Shown here: piece by piece, positions 1-8,444 of the stretch
Layout: each line of letters begins with the position of its first letter
How positions within the stretch are numbered: the stretch's first letter is position 1
Source of the DNA: Sutterella sp.
Lineage (GTDB): Bacteria; Pseudomonadota; Gammaproteobacteria; Burkholderiales; Burkholderiaceae_F
Assembly: GCF_030539355.1 (NCBI RefSeq)
Contig: NZ_JAUNSF010000014.1
Location: 1-46,752, forward strand
DNA: 46,752 bases
Direction: 5' to 3'
Translations under genes and position numbers: made by a program
The notes under the pieces: model-generated
What the model was told of the DNA's origin: nothing
Seen by the model: the letters and a program-made list of their open reading frames with translations, nothing else
The model's database searches: none

Positions 1-117
1 TCTTCTCTTTAAACAGTGGTCGTGAGGGCCGGGTGTTCGGGAAAATCCAGCAATTTCGGTTCCAGAGGCGCTCTGATAAGCTTCTCCCCGGAAATATCTC
101 ATCCTCTCAGAATACCT

Positions 118-2145
118 GTGTTCCATCTACGAAGACCCGGGGCGCCGCGCTTCGCCGCGGCCCTGCTCGCGCCGCTCCTCGCGATGCTTCTCACCGCGGG
201 GCCGGCCTCGGCCGATTCCGGGGTGACGCCCGACATCGTCTCCGGCCCGAGCATCAATCTCAATGTCGTCCGCTCGATGCAGTACCGCGAGGACTCCGTC
301 GAGCCGGATCTCATGCCGGCGGACGCCTCGGCGGCCGAGCCCGGCGACTTCGTCTTCGCGATGGAGGAGACCGGGCGCAATGAGGTGTACCTGCGCACCT
401 TCATGCCGCTCGTCGAGGCGCTCAAGATCGCCTTCCCGGAGAGGCGCGTGATCGTCCGGCGCATCCCCTCGCGCGGATTCGCGGAAGTCGTGAGGACCGA
501 GAAGATTCCCTTCGCGGTCGCCACCGCAGGCACCATGGTCACGCTGATGGACGAGGCCGCGGCGCTGCCGCTCGCCGCTTGCGAGCGCTTTGGCAGCGAC
601 GGCGAGGGGCCCGACGAGGACGCCTCCGGCGCCGCCGGCGGCCTTCTCGTGGTGAAGGCCGAGCGCGATGACCTCGGCAGTCTCGAGAGTCTGAAGGGCG
701 CGCGCATCGCCGTCGAGAGCTCCGTTTCCTTCGGCCCCTGGCAGTGGCTCGCCGGGCGCCTCCTCTCAGAGGGCCTTGACCCGGAGAAGTTCTTCTCATC
801 GGCCGTCTGGCGTCCGCATGATCTTCCCGAGGTTCTGAACACCGTGTACACGGGCGGCGCCGAGGCGGGTCTCATCTCGCTCTGCACCTACGAGCGTCTC
901 GTCGTCGAGGGCTCGATCGACCCGACGGCCTTCCGGCCCGCGGCGGTGCTCGAGGGCACTCCCGGCGCATGCCGTTCGAGCACCCCGGTCTTCGTCGACT
1001 GGACGCTCGGGTACCTCCCGACCGCGGAGAGCAGCGCGGTGCGCCGCGTGGCGGCGGTCGCCTTCAGCATGCCGGCGATCGACGGCTGGCGCTGGGGCAC
1101 GCGCGTCGACCTCTCGGCCGTGAGGAACCTCATGGAGGCGCTCCACTGGGGCCCCTATGCCTATCTCGACGAGCAGACGGTCATGGGGTTCGTGCGCCGG
1201 CACGCGCAGTTCTTCATCTTCTTCGCGATCCTCTTCTGCTTCGTCACCTTCCACGCCGTGCGCTCGCGCTATCTCGTTCGGGTGAGGACGCGTGACTTGG
1301 TCGCCGCGCTCGCCGAGCGCGACCGCATGGAGGAGGCGGCCCGCGTCTCGCGCGAGCAGCTCTCCGCGGTCGAGCGCGTGGGCCTGCTCTCGCAGATGAG
1401 CTCGATGTTCGCTCATGAGCTCAAGCAACCCCTTTCATCGCTCTCGAACTACATCGGCGGACTCAAGCTCTGGAATTCCCGGCGTAACGCCACGGACGCG
1501 GACCGCGAGCTCGCCGCGGGGGCTCTGAACGCCATGGCCGAGGAGACGGCGCGCATCACCTCGATCGTGAACCGCGTGCGCGGGTACGCGAAGCGGAGCA
1601 CCGAGCCCCTGAAGCCCGTCGACTGGACGGCGGTCATCCGCCGCGCCGTGATGATCGTCATGCGGCACGACACGCGCCGCGTGCCGATCCTCGTTGCGCC
1701 GGGCGCCTGTCTCGCCGCCGACGAGGCGGACGACCGGGTGTCGACGGTGCTCGGCGACGCGCTCGAGCTCGAGCTCCTCACGATCAACCTCATTCGCAAC
1801 GCCGCGCATGCCTCGAGCGAGCGCAGCGACGGCTTCGTGAGCGTCTCGCTCGCCCGGGAGGACTCGGGCTTCGTCCTGCACGTGACCGACAACGGCCCGA
1901 AGCTCACTCCCGAGGGATTCGCCCGTCTCACGGGCTACGGCGACTCCGTGAAGCAGGAGGGGCTCGGTATCGGACTCTCGATCTGCCGCGGCATCGCCGA
2001 CCGTCACGGCGGCGTGCTCCGCTTCTACCAGCTGCCTACGGAGGGCATCTGCGCCGAGGTGGTGATCGAGGCCTATGAGGGTGACGGCACCGGAACTGAT
2101 ACAGAAGAGGCGGACGACGCCCGGAAAGGAGAGAACGATAAATGA
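118..2145 (+). CDS. TtrS-like sensor histidine kinase
   Basis: Membrane sensor kinase of 675 aa if started at GTG 118, which places a clean signal peptide (about residues 1-32, ending ALA-type GPASA) at the N-terminus. The frame is open from a GTG at 16, but that start adds 34 residues that do not look like a signal. Residues about 33-330 resemble the periplasmic PhnD-like ligand domain found in TtrS. One membrane segment lies near residues 364-382, followed by a short coiled coil. The H-box has its histidine at about residue 433 (FAHELKQPLSS). The N-box (NLIRNAAHAS), G1 (TDNGPK) and G2 (GLGIGLSI) are all present. The stop overlaps the regulator start by 4 nt, so the two form a pair. It probably senses an external electron acceptor used by the flavoprotein two genes downstream. 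The ligand is unknown. Confidence 0.88.
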   Translation: MFHLRRPGAPRFAAALLAPLLAMLLTAGPASADSGVTPDIVSGPSINLNVVRSMQYREDSVEPDLMPADASAAEPGDFVFAMEETGRNEVYLRTFMPLVEALKIAFPERRVIVRRIPSRGFAEVVRTEKIPFAVATAGTMVTLMDEAAALPLAACERFGSDGEGPDEDASGAAGGLLVVKAERDDLGSLESLKGARIAVESSVSFGPWQWLAGRLLSEGLDPEKFFSSAVWRPHDLPEVLNTVYTGGAEAGLISLCTYERLVVEGSIDPTAFRPAAVLEGTPGACRSSTPVFVDWTLGYLPTAESSAVRRVAAVAFSMPAIDGWRWGTRVDLSAVRNLMEALHWGPYAYLDEQTVMGFVRRHAQFFIFFAILFCFVTFHAVRSRYLVRVRTRDLVAALAERDRMEEAARVSREQLSAVERVGLLSQMSSMFAHELKQPLSSLSNYIGGLKLWNSRRNATDADRELAAGALNAMAEETARITSIVNRVRGYAKRSTEPLKPVDWTAVIRRAVMIVMRHDTRRVPILVAPGACLAADEADDRVSTVLGDALELELLTINLIRNAAHASSERSDGFVSVSLAREDSGFVLHVTDNGPKLTPEGFARLTGYGDSVKQEGLGIGLSICRGIADRHGGVLRFYQLPTEGICAEVVIEAYEGDGTGTDTEEADDARKGENDK

Positions 2146-2786
2146 CGGACGACATGAAAGCCGGGGCCCTGGTGCGCCTCGTTGACGACGATGATGAACA
2201 GCTGAAGAGCCTCGCCTTCCTGCTCCGCATGGGCGGCTTCGAGGTGATGGCCTACCAGAGCGCCGCGTCGCTCCTCGAGATGGACGATCCGAGGCGCCCG
2301 GGGTGCCTCGTGCTTGACCACCGCATGCCGGGGATGACGGGCATGGAGCTGCAGGCTGAGCTCGTTGAGCGCGGCAGCCTCCTGCCGATCATCTTCCTCT
2401 CCGCCCACGGCGACATTCCGATGGCGATGCAGGCCGTGCACCGCGGCGCGATGGACTTCCTCGTGAAGCCCGCCGAGCCCGACGTGCTCCTCGCCGCCGT
2501 CGAGAAGGCCGTGAAGAAGAGCTTCGAGGACTTCGCCGCCGACGCCGGTCAGTCCGACCTCGCGCAGAAGGCCGCGACGCTCACGGACCGCGAGATCGAG
2601 GTGGCGAGGCTCGTTGCGGCCGGGCTCCTCAACAAGCAGATCGCCGACCGGCTCTCCATCTCGCTCGGCACTGTGAAGCTTCACCGCGGCAACGCCGCGA
2701 AGAAATTGGGCGTCCGCTCGGCCGTCGCGATGGCGAAGGCCCTCGAGCTCGCCGGTCTCCTCGAGGCCGGGGGAGCCGGGCAATGA
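2142..2786 (+). CDS. FixJ/TtrR-family response regulator
   Basis: Two-domain response regulator of 214 aa. The receiver occupies residues 1-125 with the acidic cluster VDDDDE (15-20), phospho-acceptor D59 (VLDHRMPG) and the conserved Lys in FLVKPAEPD. A LuxR-type helix-turn-helix follows (LTDREIEVARLVAAGLLNKQIA). Length and layout match FixJ and TtrR. It overlaps the upstream kinase and the downstream flavoprotein gene (ATGA junctions), so all three are cotranslated and one job is likely: turning on reductase expression when the acceptor is present. I found no copy of the long palindrome seen in the second module near this operon, but only 15 nt lie upstream of the first possible start in this window. 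Confidence 0.9.
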   Translation: MTDDMKAGALVRLVDDDDEQLKSLAFLLRMGGFEVMAYQSAASLLEMDDPRRPGCLVLDHRMPGMTGMELQAELVERGSLLPIIFLSAHGDIPMAMQAVHRGAMDFLVKPAEPDVLLAAVEKAVKKSFEDFAADAGQSDLAQKAATLTDREIEVARLVAAGLLNKQIADRLSISLGTVKLHRGNAAKKLGVRSAVAMAKALELAGLLEAGGAGQ

Positions 2787-4228
2787 CCTCGCGCAGAACA
2801 CTCGTCTGCGGCATCGCGGCCGCCGGAGCGCTCGGTCCCGCCGTGCTCCACGCGACCGGAGCGCCGGTGACGGACACGCCCTATGACGTGATCGTGCTCG
2901 GAAGCGGCGCCGCAGGGCTTGCCGCGGCGATCTCGGCCCGCGAGGCCGGCGCCGCGCGCGTGGCGATTCTTGAGAAGACCGCGATCGCGGGCGGCCACAC
3001 GCTCGTGAGCTCCGGCATGGTGAACGCCTACGACCCGTACGGCCAGGCGCGCATGGCGCGTCGCGACTCGCCCGAGCAGTTCTTCCGCGACACCTTCGAG
3101 GGCGGCGGGCAGCTCGGCGACCCGGATCTCATCAGCCGGATGATTGACGGCAGCGAGGACATGCTCCGGTGGCTGCGCAGCTGCGGCGTCGAGTTTGACC
3201 CGAGGCTCTACGAGGCCTACACGGGCGTCTTCCCGCGCGCACACAAGACGATCTGGGCGAGAAGCGGCGCGGAGTACGTGACGAAGCTCCTCGCCCATGC
3301 CCGCGCGCTCGGCGTAGAGGTTCACTACCGCACCCGGGGCGAGCGGCTGCTGCTCGGACGGACCGGCGCGGTCGAGGGCGTCGTCGCCCGCTCCACTGCG
3401 ACGAACAAGACGGAAACCTGGCCCGCGAGGAGCGTCGTCATCGCCACCGGCGGCTTCGGCGCGAGCCTGCCGCTCCGCACCCGGTGGGCGCCGGAGATGC
3501 CCTCCGAGCTCGGCACAACCTACAGCCCGGGACGCATGGCGGAGGACCCCTCGACGGGCGACGGCATCCGCATGGCCACCCTTGCAGGCGCCGCGCTCAC
3601 AGGCATGGAGCACCTGATGGCGATTCCCTTCTGGGGCGGCCGCGTGCTCGACTACCCCGGAGCGGAGATCTTCCTCACGCTCGACGGCGACCGCTTCACC
3701 GACGAGACCGCCGCCTGGGACGTGGTCTTCGACGACCTCGCGCGCACGGGTGGCACGGAATTCTGGGTCATCACGGACTCGAGAAGCCGCAAGGGCGCGA
3801 CCTTCGCGACGAAGGTCCAGCAGGGGCTCGTCGAGAGCGCCGAGACGCTCGATGAACTCGCGACCCGCATGAAGATCAAGCCGGTGAAGCTCCGCGAGGT
3901 GATGGCCCGCTACAACGAGGCCGCCAACACCCAGACCGACCCGGAGTTCGGGCGCACCCGCTTCCTGCAGGACCTCTCGAAGCCGCCCTTCTACTTCGGC
4001 CGCGAACGGTTCGAAGTGCACTACACCTGCGGCGGCATCGCCATCACGCCCGAGGCCGAGGTGAAGCGCGAGGAGGAGGGCATAATTCCCGGTCTCTACG
4101 CCGCGGGGGAGACGACGGGCGGCGTGCACGGCAGTTTCCGCCTAGGCGGCAACGGCCTCACCGACGCCTTCGTCTTCGGCAGAATCGCAGGCGCCAACGC
4201 AGCGGCGTTCGCCTCCCGCAAAAACTGA
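2783..4228 (+). CDS. secreted fumarate-reductase-like flavoprotein
   Basis: FAD-dependent reductase of the flavocytochrome c/fumarate reductase flavoprotein family, 481 aa. An N-terminal export signal with an SRR pair (residues 3-5) and hydrophobic core suggests Tat export. The FAD dinucleotide fold starts at about residue 33 (VIVLGSGAAGLAAA). There is no FMN-binding or heme domain. The C-terminal cap motif GGVHGSFRLGGNGL keeps the substrate-binding Arg. SRSRKG near residue 335 looks like the proton-donor Arg region. The usual HHTMGG motif is VHYTCGG here, and the usual ER pair region reads TDETAAWD, so the substrate is probably not plain fumarate. It is translationally coupled to the sensor and regulator upstream. 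Acceptor identity is unknown. Confidence 0.85.
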   Translation: MTSRRTLVCGIAAAGALGPAVLHATGAPVTDTPYDVIVLGSGAAGLAAAISAREAGAARVAILEKTAIAGGHTLVSSGMVNAYDPYGQARMARRDSPEQFFRDTFEGGGQLGDPDLISRMIDGSEDMLRWLRSCGVEFDPRLYEAYTGVFPRAHKTIWARSGAEYVTKLLAHARALGVEVHYRTRGERLLLGRTGAVEGVVARSTATNKTETWPARSVVIATGGFGASLPLRTRWAPEMPSELGTTYSPGRMAEDPSTGDGIRMATLAGAALTGMEHLMAIPFWGGRVLDYPGAEIFLTLDGDRFTDETAAWDVVFDDLARTGGTEFWVITDSRSRKGATFATKVQQGLVESAETLDELATRMKIKPVKLREVMARYNEAANTQTDPEFGRTRFLQDLSKPPFYFGRERFEVHYTCGGIAITPEAEVKREEEGIIPGLYAAGETTGGVHGSFRLGGNGLTDAFVFGRIAGANAAAFASRKN

Positions 4229-4251
4229 TTTCCACGAATCGCAGCAACACC

Positions 4252-4983
4252 ATGTTTCTCGACCGACGCATTCTCATCTTTGACCTTGACGGCACCCTCA
4301 TCGACTCGCTCGGCGTCTGGAGCCAGGTCGATCAGGAGCTCGTCCGCAGGCTCTCGAACGACCGCGTCCACCTCACCGAGGACGAGGCCGGTGAGCTGCG
4401 CGTCTCCGCGATGCGCCGGCACGGCGAGGGCTCGGACGCGTACCTGAAGTACATGGTCGAGATGAAGCGCGACTTCGACCTCCCCGGCACGCCCGAGGAG
4501 ATTCACCACCAGCGCTACGAGCTCGCGCAGGAGTTCCTGCGAACCCGCGTGAAGTACCGCCCGGGCGCGGGCGAGGTGATCCGGACGCTCAAGTCGCTCG
4601 GGAAAACGCTCGCCATCGCGACGACCACCCGCCGCAGGAACATCGTGACCTACGCGACCGAGAACGAGTGGCTCATGGCCGAGGCGCCCCTCAACGAAAA
4701 TTTCGAGCTCATCCTCACGCGCGACGATGTCGAGCACGTGAAGCCCGACCCGGAGGTCTTCACGAAGATCATGGCGCACTTCGGCGCGAAGCCGGAGGAG
4801 TGCCTCGTCATTGAGGACGCGCTTCCCGGCATCGTCGGTGCCCGCGCGGTCGGCATCGACTCCGTGGTGATTTCGGAGCGCTACGCCGAGCCCATGCGCG
4901 AGCAGCTTGACCGCGCGGCCGTCGCGCGTTTCGAGACCCACGCGGATCTGCTCGCGGCCATCAGGTCCGAGGCCGGCCGCTGA
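4252..4983 (+). CDS. HAD-family phosphatase
   Basis: Haloacid-dehalogenase-type phosphatase of 243 aa, phosphoglycolate phosphatase/beta-phosphoglucomutase-like. Motif I is FDLDGTLIDS with nucleophile D11 and acid D13. Motif II is a Thr in AIATTTRR. Motif III/IV is KPDPEVF followed by VIEDALPGI. An alpha-helical cap lies between motifs I and II. It starts 23 nt after the flavoprotein stop with no clear Shine-Dalgarno, so it may be a loose member of the same transcript. The substrate cannot be told from the sequence. Confidence 0.82.
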   Translation: MFLDRRILIFDLDGTLIDSLGVWSQVDQELVRRLSNDRVHLTEDEAGELRVSAMRRHGEGSDAYLKYMVEMKRDFDLPGTPEEIHHQRYELAQEFLRTRVKYRPGAGEVIRTLKSLGKTLAIATTTRRRNIVTYATENEWLMAEAPLNENFELILTRDDVEHVKPDPEVFTKIMAHFGAKPEECLVIEDALPGIVGARAVGIDSVVISERYAEPMREQLDRAAVARFETHADLLAAIRSEAGR

Positions 4984-4988
4984 GTCTT

Positions 4989-5423
4989 TCAGTTCTTCCC
5001 GAACCGTTCCTTCACGAGCGCCGAGAGCTCCGCCTCGGCCTCGGCGTTCATCTCGCCGCGCTCGATCGCCTCGCGGTCGCGACGAGGAAGCTTCGCGAGG
5101 ACAAGCGCGTGCGAGGCGGCCACGAGCTCCCGGATCGCCTCGTCGCTCACGTCCGAGTCAAGCCGGACCGTGATCCAGAGGCGCTTGTTCATATGCCACG
5201 CCGGCGTGATGCCGGCGTAGAGGCGCCGCAGACGCTCGCTCTCCGCCGGGTCGCACTTCAGGTTGAGGAAGGGGCGGTCCGCGTCATCGAGGCCGAGGAG
5301 CCCGAACCACTTCTTTCCGACATAGAAGACCCGGTACTGGTCCGAGGGCGGGGTGCGGAATGGCATCGCGTCCCAGGCGCCCGGGAGCGTGAGCGCGTAG
5401 CGGCGGAGTTCCTCGACGGTCAT
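4989..5423 (-). CDS. MmcQ/YjbR family protein
   Basis: Small protein of 144 aa matching the MmcQ/YjbR (CyaY-like fold) family. The N-terminal pattern TVEELRRYALTLPGAWDAMP, the strand LLGLDDADRPFLNLKCDP and the WHMNKRLWITV motif are typical. The family is described as DNA-binding-like, but the biochemical role is unsettled. It converges with the HAD gene (6 nt apart). It is on the same strand as ilvD, which is separated from it by a strong hairpin terminator, so it is probably transcribed on its own. Confidence 0.82.
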   Translation of the reverse strand: MTVEELRRYALTLPGAWDAMPFRTPPSDQYRVFYVGKKWFGLLGLDDADRPFLNLKCDPAESERLRRLYAGITPAWHMNKRLWITVRLDSDVSDEAIRELVAASHALVLAKLPRRDREAIERGEMNAEAEAELSALVKERFGKN

Positions 5424-5479
5424 GGCGGGTTCAAATTCAGTGAAGCAGTTTCCGGCCGAGTCTCTGCCCGCCGGAAACG

Positions 5480-5518
5480 AAACGGCATCCGAAGTGAACT
5501 GTACCGCGGATGCCGTTT
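5480..5518 (-). terminator. hairpin terminator downstream of ilvD
   Basis: A perfect 12-bp stem (AAACGGCATCCG at 5480-5491 pairing with 5507-5518) with a 15-nt loop lies 27 nt past the ilvD stop. On the minus strand the stem is followed by a T-rich stretch (CGTTT). Confidence 0.7.
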
Positions 5519-5544
5519 TCGTCAGAGTCTCAGTTGAGAGCGGA

Positions 5545-7203
5545 TCAGCTCAGAACAGCTCCGGTGCAGCCCGAGCTCACGAGCTTCGCGTAGCGAGCGA
5601 GGTAGCCCGTGGTTACGCGCGGGGCGCGCGGCTTCCAGGCGGCGCGGCGGGTGGCAAGCACCTCGTCGGAGACCTCGACGCGGATCGAGCCCGTCGGGAT
5701 GTCGATCGAGATCGTGTCGCCTTCCTCGACGAGCGCGATCGGGCCGCCCACGGCCGCCTCTGGCGAGACGTGGCCGATCGCGGCGCCGCGGGTGGCGCCG
5801 GAGAAGCGGCCGTCCGTGATGAGCGCGACCGAGCTGCCGAGGCCCGAGCCCATGATGGCCGAGGTCGGGTTGAGCATCTCGCGCATGCCCGGACCGCCCT
5901 TCGGGCCCTCGTAGCGGATGACGACCACGTCGCCCGCGACGATCTTGCCGCCGTAGATGGCGTTCAAGGCATCCTCCTCGCAGTCGAAGACGCGGGCGCG
6001 GCCCTTGTGGCTCATCATCTCGGGGGCGACCGCGGAGCGCTTCACGACGGAGCCCTCGGGAGCGAGGTTGCCCTTCAGAACGGCGATGCCGCCCTCGGGG
6101 GCGATCGGCGCGTCGACGGTGTGGATGATGTTCGTGTCGAGGATCTTCGCGCCGGCGATGTTCTCGCCGACGGTCTTGCCCGTGACGGTCATCAGGTCGG
6201 TGCGGATGTGGCCGAGCTTGGCGATCTCGGCCATGACGGCGCAGATGCCGCCCGCCTGGTCGAGGTCCTCGATGAAGTGGTTGCCCGCCGGGGCGAGGTG
6301 GCAGAGGTTCGGCGTGCGGGCGGAGATCTCATTGGCGACCGAGAGGTCAAGGTCGATGCCGCACTCGTGGGCGATGGCCGGGAGGTGGAGCATCGAGTTG
6401 GTCGAGCAGCCGAGCGCCATGTCCATCGCGAGCGCGTTCATGAAGGCGCCCTCGGTCATGATGTCGCGCGGCTTGATGTCGTCGCGCACGAGATCCATGA
6501 TCTTCATGCCGCTTTCCTTGGCGAGGCGCAGGCGGGCGGAGTAGACCGCCGGGATCGTGCCGTTGCCGGGAAGCGCCATGCCGAGCACCTCGGAGAGGCA
6601 GTTCATGGAGTTCGCCGTGAACATGCCCGAGCAGGAGCCGCAGGACGGACAGGCCTTCTCCTCGAGATCCTTGAACTGGATCGGGGTGATGCGGCCCGTG
6701 CGGAAGGCGCTCACCGCCTCGGAGATGTTGGAGTAGGAGACGCGCTTGCCCTCGAAGTGACCGGCGAGCATCGCGCCGCCCGAGATCACGATCGAGGGGA
6801 TGTTGAGGCGCGCGGCGGCCATGAGCAGGCCCGGGACGTTCTTGTCGCAGGCCGCGACGAGCACGAGGCCGTCGAACGGATGCGCGATCGCCATCGCCTC
6901 GGTCGAGTCGGCGATCAGTTCGCGCGAGACGAGCGAGTACTTCATGCCGACGTGGCCCATCGCAAGGCCGTCGCAGACCGCAATCGCCGGGAAGACAATC
7001 GGCACGCCGCCCGCGAGCGAGACGCCCTGCTTCACGGCCTCGACAATCTTGTCGAGGTTCATGTGGCCGGGGACGATGTCGTTCTTCGAGCTGACGACGC
7101 CGATCAGGGGCTTGCCGATTTCGGCGTCACAGAGGCCGAGTGCCTTCAAGAGGGCTCGTTGCGGGGCGGCGTTGATGCCGTTGTGTAAGGGGTCGCTACG
7201 CAT
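5545..7203 (-). CDS. ilvD: dihydroxy-acid dehydratase
   Basis: Dihydroxy-acid dehydratase, 552 aa, the usual length for the shorter bacterial form. It removes water from 2,3-dihydroxy-isovalerate or -methylvalerate in valine, leucine and isoleucine synthesis and carries an iron-sulfur cluster. Cluster cysteines are visible in AACDKNVPG and [11 protein letters not shown]. The C-terminal GRFSGATRG signature is present. The start at 7203 has a good AAGGAG site about 10 nt upstream. No other ilv gene lies nearby. The 300-nt leader upstream contains a GC hairpin near 7273-7290, but I see no leader peptide rich in branched-chain codons. Confidence 0.96.
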   Translation of the reverse strand: MRSDPLHNGINAAPQRALLKALGLCDAEIGKPLIGVVSSKNDIVPGHMNLDKIVEAVKQGVSLAGGVPIVFPAIAVCDGLAMGHVGMKYSLVSRELIADSTEAMAIAHPFDGLVLVAACDKNVPGLLMAAARLNIPSIVISGGAMLAGHFEGKRVSYSNISEAVSAFRTGRITPIQFKDLEEKACPSCGSCSGMFTANSMNCLSEVLGMALPGNGTIPAVYSARLRLAKESGMKIMDLVRDDIKPRDIMTEGAFMNALAMDMALGCSTNSMLHLPAIAHECGIDLDLSVANEISARTPNLCHLAPAGNHFIEDLDQAGGICAVMAEIAKLGHIRTDLMTVTGKTVGENIAGAKILDTNIIHTVDAPIAPEGGIAVLKGNLAPEGSVVKRSAVAPEMMSHKGRARVFDCEEDALNAIYGGKIVAGDVVVIRYEGPKGGPGMREMLNPTSAIMGSGLGSSVALITDGRFSGATRGAAIGHVSPEAAVGGPIALVEEGDTISIDIPTGSIRVEVSDEVLATRRAAWKPRAPRVTTGYLARYAKLVSSGCTGAVLS

Positions 7204-7429
7204 GAGCGGGTGCTCCTTGGTCTGGGTTTGGGTGTTCCTTGAGTTCTCTGATTGTGTGTGTCTTCGCCGCAGACGGCCCGGGGAAAGGCCGTGTTTTTGC
7301 AGAAAGGGAATTGAAGTGTACCTATCTGAATGATTTTTGGAAATAATGAAAAAGACTAACGGGGTTTTTGCTTAGGCGGTCTGTCTCAGTCGTGATCCGC
7401 GGTTCCCGCCGGCGGCACCGCGGGCACGA

Positions 7430-7463
7430 AAAAAGGGCACCTCCCGCTGAATGGGAGATGCCC
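7430..7463 (-). terminator. terminator of the ATP-grasp/deacylase operon
   Basis: On the minus strand an 11-bp stem (GGGCATCTCCC pairing with GGGAGGTGCCC, one G-U) has a 7-nt loop and is followed directly by six T residues. It lies 40 nt after the stop of the last operon gene. This is a strong intrinsic terminator. Confidence 0.85.
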
Positions 7464-7502
7464 GTTTCCGGCCTGAGCCGCAGGGGTTTCGGGGCGATCG
7501 GA

Positions 7503-8444
7503 TCAGACCCCGGAGAGCTTCCTCACGATGCGGTAGAGAAGCTGGTTCTCCATCACGAGGGGCTCGCGGTAGGCGAAGAACACCGTGCCCTCGACGCGGC
7601 CGGAGCGCACCTCGCGGAGCGTCTCGCCCGTGAGCGGGTCAATGATGAGACCGACCAGGCTGTCCCTGGCCACGTAGTCCGCAGGGTTGACGAGCGGGCG
7701 GAAGATGCCCGCGCGCGGCGCGCGGATGGCGGCGAGGTCAGGCTCGGCGATGTGCACCGACTGGTAGCCCGGGTGGATGTCGAGCTTGATCGCCTTCTCG
7801 GCGACCAGGTAGCGCAGGATCGCGTTGATGGCCTCCTCGGCGCTCGCCTCGTCAATGTGGCCCGTCGACTGCGTGAGCATCGAGAAGGCGCGCGTGTTCC
7901 AGATCTGCCAGTTGTAGTTGAGCGTCGTCGTGTCGATCGGCGTCGGGATGCGCTTCATCACGAACGGCAGCCCGAAGGCGTCGCCCGTCGAGGCGTCCTG
8001 GTAGGGCGTGTCCATCATGCGCACGTGCGTGACGAAGTCGCCTCTCAGGTAGTAGGAGCCGAGCTGGATGCCGTTCTTCCAGCCCTGGAGGTGCTTGAAG
8101 ATGCCCGCGGCGATGCGCTGCGTGGTCTCGCCCTCGCTGTAGCCCGGGAACATGCGGTTGATGTCCGTGCCGTCCATCGCCCAGAAGCGCTTGCCGATGT
8201 TGATCGAGCTAGGGTTGAGGACCGGGACGACCTCGACGGTCTTGCCGGGCAGGAACTTGCCGGCGGCCTCGATCTCCTTGAGGATCTTGACGAGCTTCGA
8301 GCAGATGTAGAGCTGCTGGACTTCGTTGCCGCGCGTCGGGCCCACGATCACCGTGTTCTTCTCGCCCGAGCCGAACACAAAGCCCGTGATCACGAGCGGC
8401 TCGCGGTGAAGGCTCGGCATGCGGAAAACTTCAATCTTCTTCAT
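7503..8444 (-). CDS. AspA/AstE-like protein lacking the zinc His
   Basis: Succinylglutamate desuccinylase/aspartoacylase (M14-like) family, 313 aa. The start is ATG 8444, which overlaps the upstream stop as TGATG and has AAGGAGG 5 nt before it; a GTG one codon earlier is less likely. Family landmarks include NRMFPG, LDIHPG near the middle and a C-terminal beta-sheet domain with VRSGRVEG. In active members the zinc-binding motif reads HGNE or HGDE. Here it reads TRGNE (residues 37-41), with Arg in place of the first His ligand. Its neighbour keeps THGDE. This copy may be catalytically dead, or may have changed metal chemistry and act as a partner of the upstream paralogue. It is the last gene of a five-gene operon. 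Confidence 0.82.
   Translation of the reverse strand: MKKIEVFRMPSLHREPLVITGFVFGSGEKNTVIVGPTRGNEVQQLYICSKLVKILKEIEAAGKFLPGKTVEVVPVLNPSSINIGKRFWAMDGTDINRMFPGYSEGETTQRIAAGIFKHLQGWKNGIQLGSYYLRGDFVTHVRMMDTPYQDASTGDAFGLPFVMKRIPTPIDTTTLNYNWQIWNTRAFSMLTQSTGHIDEASAEEAINAILRYLVAEKAIKLDIHPGYQSVHIAEPDLAAIRAPRAGIFRPLVNPADYVARDSLVGLIIDPLTGETLREVRSGRVEGTVFFAYREPLVMENQLLYRIVRKLSGV

Noticed and set aside
2681..4129. 482-aa minus-strand open frame over the first flavoprotein
   Set aside because: Antisense of a clear flavoprotein; composition typical of GC-rich shadow frames.
5422..7188. 588-aa plus-strand open frame over ilvD
   Set aside because: Antisense to ilvD; Ala/Arg/Asp-rich with no family match, no start signal.
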